Shown here in pieces: positions 21,807 through 31,744 of a DNA stretch of 64,000 nt. The DNA comes from Lineus longissimus (lineage: Eukaryota > Nemertea > Pilidiophora > Heteronemertea > Lineidae). The position numbers and the translations under genes are program-made. Where the stretch lies: contig NC_088321.1 of assembly GCF_910592395.1 (NCBI RefSeq), positions 7,132,001 through 7,196,000 on the forward strand. Direction: 5' to 3'. The first letter of the stretch is position 1. The number at the start of each line of letters is the position of its first letter. The notes beneath the pieces are model-generated. The model was not told the origin of the DNA. It saw only the letters and a list, made by a program, of their open reading frames with translations, and did not search any database.

Positions 21807-24095
21807 ATGTTTTCCTTTCCATTAATTATTGCGTCCTTTCTGGCCTACTTGGGGTTCCCAGTGTTTTTATTGTCATTGGTACCATTTTTTATATGGCGTA
21901 CCCCTCCGACGGCATCCTTTGTCTCACCACAAAGGAATGCGTCTGGTGGCGGGAAACGGGCCGCGAAGACGCCTAAACCCTCTTCCGGTTCCGTTTCCGG
22001 GCATATAACCCGGAGGTCTAGCAAACCTCCCGCCACCACCCCTTCCGTCAGCCGAGTTCCGGTTCCGGCCGCGGCTGCGAAGGATGCGGGATCTGACATT
22101 ATTAATGTCTGTGGTCCCAAGGGAGACTTACATCCAATAAGTCTCCAAGGGTTTAATATACCCCGGACCTCAGGGAACCTTCCGGTTCCCCTGTCGTCCG
22201 CTCCCCCGAGTACAAGCCCTTTGTACCCGCGGGAGCACCCTGCTTCCGGTCCGCCGATTGCAGTTCCGGTTACTGACGCGGGTTCCCGTTTTTCAGTAAC
22301 CGAAGACTCTACTGGGGGTTTTTCTCAGTCTTTACTGCGAAATAACCCCAGTCCTCACGGACACAGTAGAGTAGGGCCGGACCTTATAACGCCACCTCCG
22401 AAACGCCATGCGTCTTCGGTAACAGCGTTTCCGCCCTCCGTACCTCCTTCTAAAAGGGCTTCCGGTAGCTCCATACCGGCGAAGGAGTTACGGGCATTTC
22501 CGGTTTCGGACTTCGTCCTACCGGAAATGCAGGCACCTTCCTACGTTGGCCAACCTCTTGGGTGGAACCAACCGGAAGTGCCACCCCCTCCTCGTAGCAG
22601 AGGCGTCGTTCCCATGGAACGAGCTACGCAGAGAGGACATCTGAACTCTAGTTCAGAATATGGGCAACTTCCGCTTCCGGAAGACCCATTCGCCCGCACA
22701 TACGGCTTCCAGGGTTCGCTTATGCGCTCACCCTCGCCTCAACCGCCCGTCGTTGAGAGAAGCCGCACGTCGGGTCCGGAACCCGAGTCGGGACAGCAAC
22801 TGTCCCAGCTCATCCAGATGGTAGCAGGTCTTTCTGATAGACTCAGCCATCTGGAGCAGGGTTCCGGTTCCTCTGGTGCGCCTGGTCCCATCGGATACCC
22901 ACCATCCGACTCCTCTATTTTAGAGGAATTTTCTGAGAACGAGAGTTCTCAGCCAGGCTACCGCTCCCCCAATCAGGAGGAGCTGTCACCAGAGGAGGCC
23001 AGTATCCTGTCGGATATGAGGACACTCAGATCCTTGATCAGAGCGTACCTCCCGCAGGATCTGTGCCCTACCCCGCCGGAACTGCCAGCCTTGTCAACAC
23101 CGACCTTTTCACTCTGGGGACAGGAAGTGGATCCCAATCCACAGGTTTCTCAAGGCTCCACTCGGGCACTTGAATTCCTTCCTCCCTCCCCGTCGGTGTT
23201 AGCAGTCTCTGAACTTTTGGAGCGTACAATCAGAGACTCACAAGGCGCCCACCAACGTACTTCCATCCCTGTCCTTCCGGCAGTCGGACCGGAAGCTTGG
23301 TGTAAACCGGGGAAGTTGTTCACGGCACAACTTCCTCCCGTTAGGCAGTACCGCGCTGACTATTATCGAGTCAGCTCGGCCGGCTGTCCAGCTGCAGCAT
23401 CGACTTCCATATTAAAGGACGATGTACAGCTGGACCAACTCGTGCCTAGGGTGACCTCCTCCTCGGCTTACCGAGACCTTAGAGCACAAGAGGGTCTGGC
23501 CAAAAACACGTTAGCGGTGCTCTCCTACGCAGAGCACACTAACCTGGCCCTAGCCAGATCCCTAAAAGATAATGAGTCACTATCTGATGACACAAAATCG
23601 CTTGTGACATCCTTGTCACATTCGATTAGGCACGCTATTGCGCTGTCCGCCAAGACCGCAGCAAATAGCGTCCTACTCCGTAGAGACGCCGCACTGGGCT
23701 CTCTCAATGTCATCAGATCCCTCCAGCTGGAAGGGGCCTTAAGAACCGCTCCTATGGACGGTTCTTTCCTGTTCGCAGATTCTGTACAAGAGGCGGCTCA
23801 AGCACAGAAAGATTGGGACAAATTATATGCCCCCACTGCGACACAGAGGGCCAAGACCTCTCTACCTAACGCTAGAAAGATAGAGAGGCCCCAGCAGGCA
23901 TCGGGTTCAATCCCGTACGCCAGGCAGGTCCTGCCTAGGCCTACCCCGCCTAGTCAGCCTGCTCCTGCTGGATCCTTCCGACGGGAAGCGGAGGGTCGCC
24001 GGACTGGAAAGAGGAAAAATACTTCCTCTAACCAGGGTGGATCCGGTCCGACTAAGCACTCCTTTCGCCCAAGGGGTGCTGGCCGGAAGAGGTGA
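21807..24095 (+). CDS. DIRS ORF1, gag-like protein (762 aa)
   Basis: This is the first ORF of the DIRS element and in the position of its structural protein. The sequence is very rich in Pro and Ser over residues 40-330 (low-complexity, probably disordered). There is a short heptad-like helix near 330-350 (SQLIQMVAGLSDRLSHLEQG) and a folded-looking helical region around 500-680. The basic tail (RRTGKRKN...RPRGAGRKR) suits RNA binding. The first 32 residues are strongly hydrophobic, unusual for gag. The true start may be further in, but no better ATG is obvious. It overlaps the RT ORF by 59 bp in another frame. It probably packages element RNA; this rests on position and composition, not on a recognised domain. 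Confidence 0.75.
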   Translation: MFSFPLIIASFLAYLGFPVFLLSLVPFFIWRTPPTASFVSPQRNASGGGKRAAKTPKPSSGSVSGHITRRSSKPPATTPSVSRVPVPAAAAKDAGSDIINVCGPKGDLHPISLQGFNIPRTSGNLPVPLSSAPPSTSPLYPREHPASGPPIAVPVTDAGSRFSVTEDSTGGFSQSLLRNNPSPHGHSRVGPDLITPPPKRHASSVTAFPPSVPPSKRASGSSIPAKELRAFPVSDFVLPEMQAPSYVGQPLGWNQPEVPPPPRSRGVVPMERATQRGHLNSSSEYGQLPLPEDPFARTYGFQGSLMRSPSPQPPVVERSRTSGPEPESGQQLSQLIQMVAGLSDRLSHLEQGSGSSGAPGPIGYPPSDSSILEEFSENESSQPGYRSPNQEELSPEEASILSDMRTLRSLIRAYLPQDLCPTPPELPALSTPTFSLWGQEVDPNPQVSQGSTRALEFLPPSPSVLAVSELLERTIRDSQGAHQRTSIPVLPAVGPEAWCKPGKLFTAQLPPVRQYRADYYRVSSAGCPAAASTSILKDDVQLDQLVPRVTSSSAYRDLRAQEGLAKNTLAVLSYAEHTNLALARSLKDNESLSDDTKSLVTSLSHSIRHAIALSAKTAANSVLLRRDAALGSLNVIRSLQLEGALRTAPMDGSFLFADSVQEAAQAQKDWDKLYAPTATQRAKTSLPNARKIERPQQASGSIPYARQVLPRPTPPSQPAPAGSFRREAEGRRTGKRKNTSSNQGGSGPTKHSFRPRGAGRKR

Positions 24096-26199
24096 CTCCC
24101 CCCTCCTTTCTCCTCCCGGACGCAAAAAGGAGCCGACTCCGGTAGTCGGGGGCCGTCTGCAAAAATTTGCAGACATTTGGGACGATTGGTGCCCAAAGGG
24201 GTCCCCAGTCCCAAACATGTTGAGGTACGGAGTGAAACTAGATTTCAACCGTACCCCCCCGACTACCATATATCCAACCCCAGTTCAGCCACCGAAGGAC
24301 CCAGTCAAGGCCTCTGCCCTCCAAGCAGAGGTCGCGACATTACTGGAGAAGCAAGCTATCCAGGTCCTTCAAGATCCATGCTCCCCCGGCTTTTACAGCC
24401 ACGTTTTCTTGGTTCCCAAGAAAGCAGGGACATGGAGGCTGATCATAGACCTTTCCAGGTTAAACACCTTCTTGAATGTTCCTCATTTCAAGATGGAAAC
24501 CACCAGGTCTATAGCAACGGCGATACAGCCCAACGATTGGGCGGTATCGATGGATTTAATGGATGCGTACTTACATGTACCGATCCATCCAGACTATCAA
24601 CACTTCCTTCGATTCCATTACGAAGGAAAGACGTATCAATTCAGGGCCCTGCCGTTCGGTCTGGCATCGGCACCCCTAATTTTTACGATGATAGTCACAG
24701 CCTTCGTCGCTCCCTTTCACGTGATGGGGTTCAAGCTCCATCACTACCTAGACGATTGGCTACTCCGTTGCAAATCGCGGGAACTACTACTGCAACAACT
24801 TCAGGTTCTAAAGCAAAAAGTAGTTTCCGCAGGTTGGATTATCAACGAAACAAAGTCAGAATTCATACCATCCCAAGACTTCGTTTACGTTGGAGTTCGG
24901 TTCCTTACGGCCATAGGGAAAATGCTGCCCCCCCTAGACAGGATAAAGAAAATTCTTCATCTCGTCGCAGAATTCAGAGGAAGGACTCAAGCTCCCGCAA
25001 GGCGATGCTTGAGCCTTTTGGGACTTCTGAATTCGGCAGCAGACCAAATCCCCCTTGGCCGTCTATATATGCGTCCCATCCAGATGTTTCTAATGTCTCT
25101 ATGGAAACCCCACAGGGACCCATTAGACAAGTTGGTATTGATACCTCAATACCTACTCAAGAACGTCTGGAACTTCTGGGAGTCGGAGACTCGTCTCCAA
25201 AGCGGTGTAGATCTTGCTCCACCGCCCCCAGAAGTGTCCCTGTTCACAGATGCTTCCCTACTAGGGTGGGGAGCACATCTGAACAACGGGGACATGTCCA
25301 TAAGAGGTCTATGGACAAGGGAGGAGACCATTCTTCCAATAAATATATTGGAAATGAAGGCTGTCCTTCTGGCCGTGAGGGCTCTTTCCCTTCGCCTGAA
25401 GAATCGGAGAGTAACCCTGTTCTCCGACAATTCTACAGTAGTAGCATATGTCAGGAGACAGGGAGGCACAAAGTCCGGCATTCTTTGCCAGCTAACTTGG
25501 GAGCTTTACCATCTTTGTGCCGACCTTGGAGTATCGATATGTGCCAGACACATACCGGGCAATCGCAACATCCTTGCCGACGCCCTGTCCCGTCAGAACA
25601 AGCTAGTTCAGACAGAGTGGACACTCCATCAGGAGATTGTAGACGACCTTTGTCGCCTTTGGCAATCTCCGAAGGTAGATCTGTTCGCCACCAGGCTGAA
25701 CAATCGCCTTCCCATCTATTACTCTCCACTTCCGGACGAAGAGGCCCTGGAAGTCGACAGCCTTACAGCCTCTTGGGTCGGGCTGAACGCATATGCGTTT
25801 CCACCCCTCCCTCTCATCCAACCAGTCCTGAACAAGATCTTGACCAGCCATCCGGTGAGAATAACTCTCATCGCACCTTGCTGGCCAAATCAGGCCTGGT
25901 TCCCAGCCTTGCTGGAGCTCCTGATAGATCACCCCAGGAGTCTTCCTACTTGGAAGCACCTCCTGTGGCACCCCCTGGGGAGATGCTACCACCAGAACCC
26001 TGGATTTTTCAAGTTTCACGCCTGGAACTTATCCAGTTGCATCTCCACCAGAGAGGCTTTTCGGACATCGCTGTCAAGCGCATGTCCGCACCTCAAAGGG
26101 GGTCTACCCTTGATGTGTATCAAGGAAAGTGGTCTACCTTCACTTCCTGGTGCAGGGAGAACGGAGTTAATCCGATCTCTCCCTCTATATACAGATTAG
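24037..26199 (+). CDS. DIRS reverse transcriptase / RNase H / methyltransferase-like protein (720 aa)
   Basis: The RT domain spans about residues 85-300. Motif A is SMDLMDAYLHVPI (D173), motif B is ALPFGLASAP and motif C is HHYLDDWLL (YLDD 237-240). RNase H spans 400-520, with the acidic residues in SLFTDAS (D405), ILEMKAV (E439), FSDNST (D464) and NILADALSR (D514). A third domain at about 545-635 (KVDLFATRLNNRLPIYYS ... YAFPPLPLI ... LIAPCWPNQAW) is the Dam-like methyltransferase-type domain typical of DIRS elements. All key residues are present and there is no internal stop. It copies element RNA into DNA and removes the RNA strand. The ATG lies inside ORF1, so translation may use reinitiation or frameshifting. 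The 3' end overlaps the recombinase ORF by about 217 bp. Confidence 0.93.
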   Translation: MDPVRLSTPFAQGVLAGRGDSPLLSPPGRKKEPTPVVGGRLQKFADIWDDWCPKGSPVPNMLRYGVKLDFNRTPPTTIYPTPVQPPKDPVKASALQAEVATLLEKQAIQVLQDPCSPGFYSHVFLVPKKAGTWRLIIDLSRLNTFLNVPHFKMETTRSIATAIQPNDWAVSMDLMDAYLHVPIHPDYQHFLRFHYEGKTYQFRALPFGLASAPLIFTMIVTAFVAPFHVMGFKLHHYLDDWLLRCKSRELLLQQLQVLKQKVVSAGWIINETKSEFIPSQDFVYVGVRFLTAIGKMLPPLDRIKKILHLVAEFRGRTQAPARRCLSLLGLLNSAADQIPLGRLYMRPIQMFLMSLWKPHRDPLDKLVLIPQYLLKNVWNFWESETRLQSGVDLAPPPPEVSLFTDASLLGWGAHLNNGDMSIRGLWTREETILPINILEMKAVLLAVRALSLRLKNRRVTLFSDNSTVVAYVRRQGGTKSGILCQLTWELYHLCADLGVSICARHIPGNRNILADALSRQNKLVQTEWTLHQEIVDDLCRLWQSPKVDLFATRLNNRLPIYYSPLPDEEALEVDSLTASWVGLNAYAFPPLPLIQPVLNKILTSHPVRITLIAPCWPNQAWFPALLELLIDHPRSLPTWKHLLWHPLGRCYHQNPGFFKFHAWNLSSCISTREAFRTSLSSACPHLKGGLPLMCIKESGLPSLPGAGRTELIRSLPLYTD

Positions 26200-27089
26200 T
26201 TGATTTCCTTATTGAATTATTCACGGAAAGACAACTATCTGTCACGGCTATAAAAGGGTACAAGTCCGCCATCGCTTCTACCCTCCGTGTTTTAAGCACC
26301 TGGGATCTTCGTTGGGAGGACCAAATAACCCCTCTTTTCAGAGGAATGTTATCAGAGCGTCCTAGACCGGTTCACAACATCCCTAAATGGGACCTTTCTG
26401 TTGTCCTTAAGGTGCTCATGAGGCATCCTTTTGAACCCATGTCTATTTCATCCATGAAATATCTGACACTCAAAACGGTCTTTCTAGTAGCCTTGGCTAC
26501 CGCCCAACGGAGATCAGAGCTCCATGCACTTTCTTTTAAGAAGCTGGCTTTTAGAGAGGGAGGGGAGGTTATCTTGGCTTTTATACCAGGATTTCTGGCG
26601 AAGAACCAGGGACCGGCCGCCTCTCGGCCCCCGGTTACTATTCCCTCTCTGTCAGGAACGATCTCTTATGATCTTCCTGACAGAACTTTATGTCCCGTCA
26701 GGGCCCTAAAGTTCTACATAAATAGGACAAAACCTCCCGGTATCCGCCAGGGGAGAGAGCGTTTGTTTTTGTCCTACAAGGAGGGAAATAAACGAGAGAT
26801 AGCGGCCGCCACTATTTCAAGGTGGATTGTGGAGACTATTCGTCTTTCCTACAACACCTTGAAGACTTCCTCTGATCTTCGTGCGCTAGCTAACATCTCA
26901 GCGCACGAAGTTAGAGCACTAGCCACCTCCTGGGCTAACTACCGAGGAGTTGCTCTTCAAGAAGTCGTTTCCGCTGCATGTTGGAGTAATCACTCCACAT
27001 TCTCTCGTTTCTACCTACGAGACGTTTCTTCCCTCGTAGATGGCATGCACACAATCGGCCCGATTGTGTCTGCGGGGCATGTTGTTTGA
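25983..27089 (+). CDS. DIRS tyrosine recombinase (about 368 aa)
   Basis: The C-terminal part of a long open frame encodes a phage-integrase-type recombinase. Counting from the in-frame ATG 25983, the catalytic residues are R177 in TAQRRSELHAL, H308 and R311 in ISAHEVRALATSWA, and Y344 in FSRFYLRD. This is the R-H-x-x-R-Y set. An N-terminal SAM-like core-binding region precedes it (about 15-125, YQGKWSTFTSWC, AIKGYKSAIAS). It replaces the integrase of LTR elements and inserts a circular DNA without target duplication, as seen at this site. The frame is open from 24177, but the part before about 25980 is a shadow of the RT frame. The real start is unresolved and could lie within the 217-bp overlap. 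Confidence 0.9.
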   Translation: MLPPEPWIFQVSRLELIQLHLHQRGFSDIAVKRMSAPQRGSTLDVYQGKWSTFTSWCRENGVNPISPSIYRLVDFLIELFTERQLSVTAIKGYKSAIASTLRVLSTWDLRWEDQITPLFRGMLSERPRPVHNIPKWDLSVVLKVLMRHPFEPMSISSMKYLTLKTVFLVALATAQRRSELHALSFKKLAFREGGEVILAFIPGFLAKNQGPAASRPPVTIPSLSGTISYDLPDRTLCPVRALKFYINRTKPPGIRQGRERLFLSYKEGNKREIAAATISRWIVETIRLSYNTLKTSSDLRALANISAHEVRALATSWANYRGVALQEVVSAACWSNHSTFSRFYLRDVSSLVDGMHTIGPIVSAGHVV

Positions 27090-27520
27090 TCCTGGCTAGA
27101 TCAAAAAAGGGGGGGGGAAGCCCGATTGAAGAGTCAAACGCGCATCTTGCGCCATTTTTGATATGCCCTATCTTCAACATCCAGGCAACCCCTAGTAGAC
27201 TAGAAAGGACGCAATTTCTTATTGTTGTTTAGCAATAATTCATTCTACACCCTTCAACATGCCTTACTTGCTCTAAGCTCTGTTGCCGGAAAGAAGATGG
27301 TTTTATTACGCAATTCTAGCGCTTTCCGGAGAATGGGTCTATTACTCTCTATAATATGATTGTAATACCGAGATCAAAATACCGGTCCTCCGGTTCTCCC
27401 CATTTCTTTCCCCTGGCGGTCCTCCTTAGCTAATATGCCGGTGGTGCCTCCTGGATGGAACAACAGCTCAGCCTTAGGTAAGTCCTCGTTTCCCACCTCC
27501 AATAGGTTGCTGGGATTCGA

Positions 27521-27617
27521 TGCAAAAGTGTTCCATAGGTAAGTTTGAATGACACAAAATGCCCATTTCCTTACAAGAAATGGCCATTTTGTTAGTTCAT
27601 ACTTACCTATGGAACAC
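27521..27617 (+). repeat. DIRS internal complementary region
   Basis: 27521-27560 is the exact reverse complement of the element's left end (21324-21363). 27561-27617 is the exact complement of its right end (27820-27876). The joint at 27560/27561 therefore marks how the two ends meet in the circular intermediate. In DIRS elements this region templates completion of the ends during replication. Confidence 0.9.
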
Positions 27618-27664
27618 GGCCCTCCCGCCGTCCCCACAAACGGGACATACTCTTTATTAACGCT

Positions 27665-27838
27665 CAAGAGTAAAGACTAAATATGGCGGCATGAGATCGG
27701 TGCGATCTCGCGGGATCGGTCAGGGCGCCGCCTGGCGGCCGAGCTGTTAACTCAGTTCTCCCTTTAGAAAATTAAAGGGATACTCTTGTGTTTGAGCCCA
27801 AATGGAGTAACATGCAAAAGTGTTCCATAGGTAAGTAT
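27665..27838 (-). repeat. DIRS right inverted terminal repeat
   Basis: Inverted copy of 21339-21511, from AAGAGTAAAGAC to CATAGGTAAGT. The final 38 bases of the element (27839-27876) are specific to the right end and are matched in the internal complementary region. Confidence 0.9.
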
Positions 27839-28378
27839 GAACTAACAAAATGGCCATTTCTTGTAAGGAAATGGGCATTTCATTATAGAGTTTAGAATAA
27901 TGCTTCCCACAAGCAAAATTACAATTTGCACACCTCAGTGCCCAGCGAGCACTAGCACCCTTCTTGATGTCATGTTCTATCTCAAACTTTGGAATGTCAC
28001 AGTGACCAATAAAGTTAAAATGGAGCTCTGCACACCCATTCAGCATTTCAAGAATTTTAAATTTGCTGGCAACAATGTTAATATCCTCAGTTGGTTTAAC
28101 ATCCGTATTGTCCTTTGCAGCATCCTGTCCCCTCCGGCGAAGTATCTTCAGTGGGCTGACCGTGTTCTCGACCTTCGGTGCGTCCGATCGCTCACGCACA
28201 ACATTGTTGTAATCCTCATGACTGAAACGAGACCAGCTATCATCGGTTTTCTCCGGAGGCATTGTCCTGCTGTAGGGCGAGTGGTAAGAGTGACCAACTT
28301 GAAATCCACGGCTTGGCTTTTTGCTGAGCTTAGGCATCTTGAGATGAAGTTTACTCTGTGGAGTCCACATGTAAAGTG

Positions 28379-28392
28379 CCCCCCCCCCCCCC
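28379..28392. repeat. C14 homopolymer
   Basis: Pure run of 14 C just upstream of the Mutator-like start codon (minus strand), one of nine G or C runs of 12 or more in the window. Confidence 0.85.
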
Positions 28393-28819
28393 GGAGCATA
28401 CCTAGTTGAAGCTTGAGGATATTGGGATGGTTCATCTTTGTGCTTCTTTGTACTGATGAGTTGCTAAGATAAACAAATATTTTAGCCATAACAAAAGTCA
28501 TATCCTAATTAAAAAACAAACATGTGGTACACATGTGTCCTTTGGTCTTTCAAGTTGAGAATGTGAGTAAATGAGGTTTCTCAGGGTCAAAGGGGTTCAC
28601 TTTGAATTGGCCACACATGCTCTTTGCTGGCCATATGAAGTTCAAACTTGATAGGTAGGCAAGTGTGAATCTGAAGTAATCTGGAATTGTGACTTTTTGA
28701 AAATTCAGACCCGGTGTTCTTGAGACAATTTCTATAATCCGTTGTCATGGTAACTGCCCAAACTTAGAAACCTGGCCCTGGGACATCCAACAATGACCAT
28801 ATGAACTCAAAAACTCTTT

Positions 28820-29175
28820 CTTTCTAATAATAAATAATTATGAGACTTATATAGCACTAAATCCAACTGGTTTCAGTCGCTCAAAGTGCTTCACATTACC
28901 CCTAGCTATTGGCCTGTACATTCTTAGTTCAAGCTCGACTCTCTGGGAGTATTACAGGTCCGAGCTACAGCTATACAGCGCTCAGGACTAACATTCATAG
29001 TGTGCCAACTCTGCCAGCTAGGTACACATTTACTCCTGGGTGGAGAGAAGCAAGTAGGGTTAAGTGCCTTGCTCAAAGACACAAAGACGAAACAGCAGTG
29101 ACCCTTCTGAGAATCGGCCAACGACCTCCTGATTATGAGTCCGGTGCTCTTACCACTACGTCACTGATCTTCCCT
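28820..29175 (-). mobile_element. tRNA-derived SINE-like repeat
   Basis: The right part, read on the minus strand, contains a tRNA-like stretch (GTGACGTAGTGGTAAGAGC ... CCGGACTCATAATCAGGAGG) with an A-box-like GTAGTGGTAAGAG. The body has phrases widespread in marine deuterostome genomes (ATGAGACTTATATAGCAC, CTCAAAGTGCTTCACA, CCTGGGTGGAGAGAAGCAA). The tRNA-like part has lost cloverleaf pairing and a proper B box, so this is a retroposon, not a tRNA gene. Borders are approximate and no target duplication was identified. Confidence 0.6.
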
Positions 29176-31515
29176 GTAATGATGTATATATCCTTTATTT
29201 CAAACTAACAGTGCTTGGTAGGATTTAATAATTTTTAACAGAAATATTACATGTTCGGTATTTTAGAATTTGCCACGCCCACATCACTTCAACATAGAAT
29301 TTGAGGCCGGACATAGCAAGAAGATGAACTCGAATAAAAATTTTATAATTCAATATAATTCAAAAATTCCTTTTGCACAGTAATGTGGACATCTGGGGAA
29401 TCTGAAAACAGCAGAACATTTGACCTGGGGCCAACATTGGTTCTCTAGTACTATTGGAAACATGGCGGCATTCTTGCGGGATACTTAAATGTAGACAGAT
29501 GTTGTCTTATTTTCTCGACCCTTCACATTGTTTACACTTCTTTTGCATGTTTTTGAATCAGTTTTAAATGAGTTATCATACATTTTAACCCTTAGCAGAG
29601 TTGCATTACTCATTCCATGCTATTGAACAGAAATCCAAAAATCGAGACTGATATGTACTGTGTTGTAGGCCTATCCATAGTGTTGTATGTGATATACTTC
29701 ATGCCTATGAACTGAACTATCAGTTGATGTAGGGCCTTACATGCAGTCAGAATTAGTCATTTTATTTCAGACTCTTCTACTGGTTGCAGTATCCTGCAAG
29801 ACCTGGGTCCTGTCAGTTCACTTCGCAATCTCTGATTTAGGCACTGATGCATCAGATCACTCTTCAAGGACAAGGCTGTACCGGCACGATATATCCTCAT
29901 CGGAGAATGTGACCAATTTAACATCTATTATCTGTTGAGGTGGATTCATAACAAAGCATTTGACCATTTTTTCTCTCTTTTTAATGAATCGACATATTTG
30001 TCGGATTTCAACGCATTTACAGAGTATAAGTGCAGACCCTTGTGGCATTGGGCACCAGAGCCAATGATGACATGTGCTAGTATATTGTTATTTCTGATTA
30101 CATGTATAGTCCTTGTATAAAACAAACAGTGCTCAATAGTATTAAGTCATATTTGACAAAATTATTAGCTCTTGAGTTTGGTTTAGCTTCAGAATTAAAA
30201 GGTGGGCGTGGCATATTCAGATATAGCTTTGAGTAGATGAACTCCTCAAATTTCTTTAGAGGTCAATATTATTTAAAACTTTCTTTTGCAGACTGTTGTG
30301 AACATCTAGGGGAATCGGGAAATGGCAGAAATTCTGACCTGGGGTCAAAACTGGCTCTCTACTAGGGCAGAGACATGTATTCATCCACAGGCGGAAGTGT
30401 GGCACTGGCACATAGTCCGTACTGAACTGTGAAGCTGTGGTAAATACATGACTGTGATGGGTGAAAGTGGATTTATTCTTCAATCTTTAGTGGATTCTTA
30501 ATCTACAGAGCCAGGCCATAACAGGGATATACTTTTTGATAATTAATTTAGGGAAATATTGTGTCAGTGGCAAGTTTAGAACTTGTATTCTAATAGGCCC
30601 AGTCTGCAAGTGACGATTTGATGGCAATCCTGTACACAAATAAATTTTTCTCAGGCAATCGGTATTGGAATGTTTTGAATTTTTACAATTATTTTGATAA
30701 AAGCCTCTTCATAATACATATAAAATTTGGTGGGAATTAAAGCACCCTTGGTGTACTTTTTTCACCAACCTATGTTTATAAAATGTACACAGAATGTACA
30801 TGCTGGCTAATAGAGGTATCTGGACTGCAATTTTTTTTTTGCGTCTCAGTTGTTGAATTGATTCATAAATACAGTAGTTGTCAGGTTCATAATAATGTTC
30901 AGTTATGGATAATTTGATTCTTTTCTGGTATTTTGATCGTGTACAACTCAAAATTTAGCAAGGGGGGATTTGCTGTGTATTCACTCTTTGTAATTCGCGC
31001 CTTACGTTGGTGGCGACGTCTGTGTTAAGTTGAATAAACCTCGTTGTAGTTTCGGTATTGAGAATGGGACATTGTCTTTGTGTTCTTCCTTCTAATGATG
31101 CTATTTAGGACCCACATATATAGTAAACCGAGTCTCTGTTGAACTTTGATCTAAAGGCCTCCATACACTGCATGACAAAAGTCATTTTGTGGCTTGTTTC
31201 CCAAAAAGATTTTTTTGCAATGTGTATACGATTGGAACTTTTGTTACGAAGTATCCATATGTCCCGCCTTGTTGAAAGTTGTATAACGTTAACCACAAAA
31301 GTCAATAGGTGTGTAGATGATTACGACTATTGTGAACGTGTTTCAGGTGGCCGCTCCCACTTCAAACTCTTGAGTCATCTTTTACAAAAGTCATTCAGTG
31401 TGTATTCACTCGGTGACCTTTGTGGGCATGTTTACCCCTGTGGAAAGCCTGTGGAAACTTGTGGACAGCTGAATTGAACTTGTTCAATTTTTGGAGACCT
31501 GTTGCTCATTGGACA
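29176..31515. other. Non-coding with dispersed repeats
   Basis: No gene recognised. 29330-29440 and 30250-30360 are diverged copies of each other (shared ATTCCTTTTGCA, CATCTGGGGAA / CATCTAGGGGAA, TTTGACCTGGGG / TTCTGACCTGGGG). 30365-30790 is the second copy of the repeat at 16745-17175. 31120-31480 would be the upstream region of the MADF exon; no clear TATA or initiator was assigned. Confidence 0.4.
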
Positions 31516-31520
31516 GGAAG

Positions 31521-31671
31521 ATGGCTACGTGGGATTTAGAAAAAACATCAAGATTTTGTGAACTTTGGGGGGCGCAAGAATGTCTTTTCAACGTCAAGTC
31601 CTCTCTGTACCACGATAGGAACGAAAAGAGGAAAAAGATAGCCGAAATCGCTACTGAATTGGACGTCACCG
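31521..31671 (+). CDS. MADF-domain first exon (partial gene)
   Basis: From ATG 31521 (context GGAAGATGG) the frame encodes WDLEKTSRFCELWGAQECLF followed by NVKSSLYHDRNEKRKKIAE and IATELDVTG. This is the first half of a MADF/Myb-SANT DNA-binding domain ('...li.lWe....Lyn.k...Yhnr..r..a...Ia'). The exon ends at a consensus donor (CACCG, then GTAAGG at 31672) after the first base of a codon. MADF proteins are host regulators or, often, the DNA-binding partner encoded by PIF/Harbinger transposons. I found no continuation exon and no Harbinger nuclease nearby, so this is either an orphan exon or a gene with a distant second exon. Confidence 0.5.
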
Positions 31672-31744
31672 GTAAGGTTCACATTGGTAATGTTGGTAAA
31701 TATGCCCCGACCAATTTCAATACACGTTTACCCAAGAAATAAAT

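Larger units (their letters stand above)
21324..27876 (+). mobile_element. Complete DIRS-type tyrosine-recombinase retrotransposon
   Basis: Three long overlapping ORFs (gag-like; RT/RNase H/methyltransferase; tyrosine recombinase) are flanked by inverted terminal repeats of about 170 bp that differ at one or two sites. An internal complementary region follows the recombinase. The internal region joins the complements of the two extreme ends exactly, which fixes the borders: left end 21324 and right end 27876. This is the DIRS architecture for replication through a circular intermediate. There is no target duplication; only ATTT is shared by the left end and the right flank. The element interrupts a Mutator-like transposase between the codons for LYNE and IEKQGRG. 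All ORFs are intact, so this is a young and possibly active copy. Confidence 0.93.
17468..28337 (-). pseudogene. Mutator-like transposase, split by four inserted elements
   Basis: On the minus strand, segments at 28337-27877, 21323-21234, 20680-19713, 18877-18288 and 17484-17468 join in order into one transposase-like frame of roughly 700 codons. The first segment (from ATG 28337, MPKLSKKPSRGF) has the N-terminal cysteine block LRCANCNFACGKHYSKLYNE. The second begins EKQGRGAKQGEINVALALAS. The third has MDTVYNS, GQTATQAVGLVRENE, DIGNMVGLELAANH and DTYHLGQAQFRKGM. The fourth has TNTQACESANR and PKNVTHLKNYRSRVHAAIHTMNN. These match the Mutator-like transposase domain proteins of lancelets, urchins and corals. 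Besides the insertions there is a +1 shift near 20383 (VGF-stop versus LLGRGFQPKCGT) and a TGA at 18606-18608 where the same frame continues. It is dead. The family name is from memory of its motifs. Confidence 0.75.

Noticed and set aside
24177-25980. Long open frame (over 600 codons) overlapping the DIRS RT ORF
   Set aside because: Its translation has no domain and is Ser/Arg/Pro-rich in the way of an off-frame reading of GC-rich coding DNA. Only the part after about 25983 is a real protein (the recombinase).
27747-27876. C-terminal extension of the minus-strand frame starting at 28370
   Set aside because: The last 40 or so codons are translated DIRS terminal repeat, not transposase sequence. 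The same peptide appears at the other end of the element.
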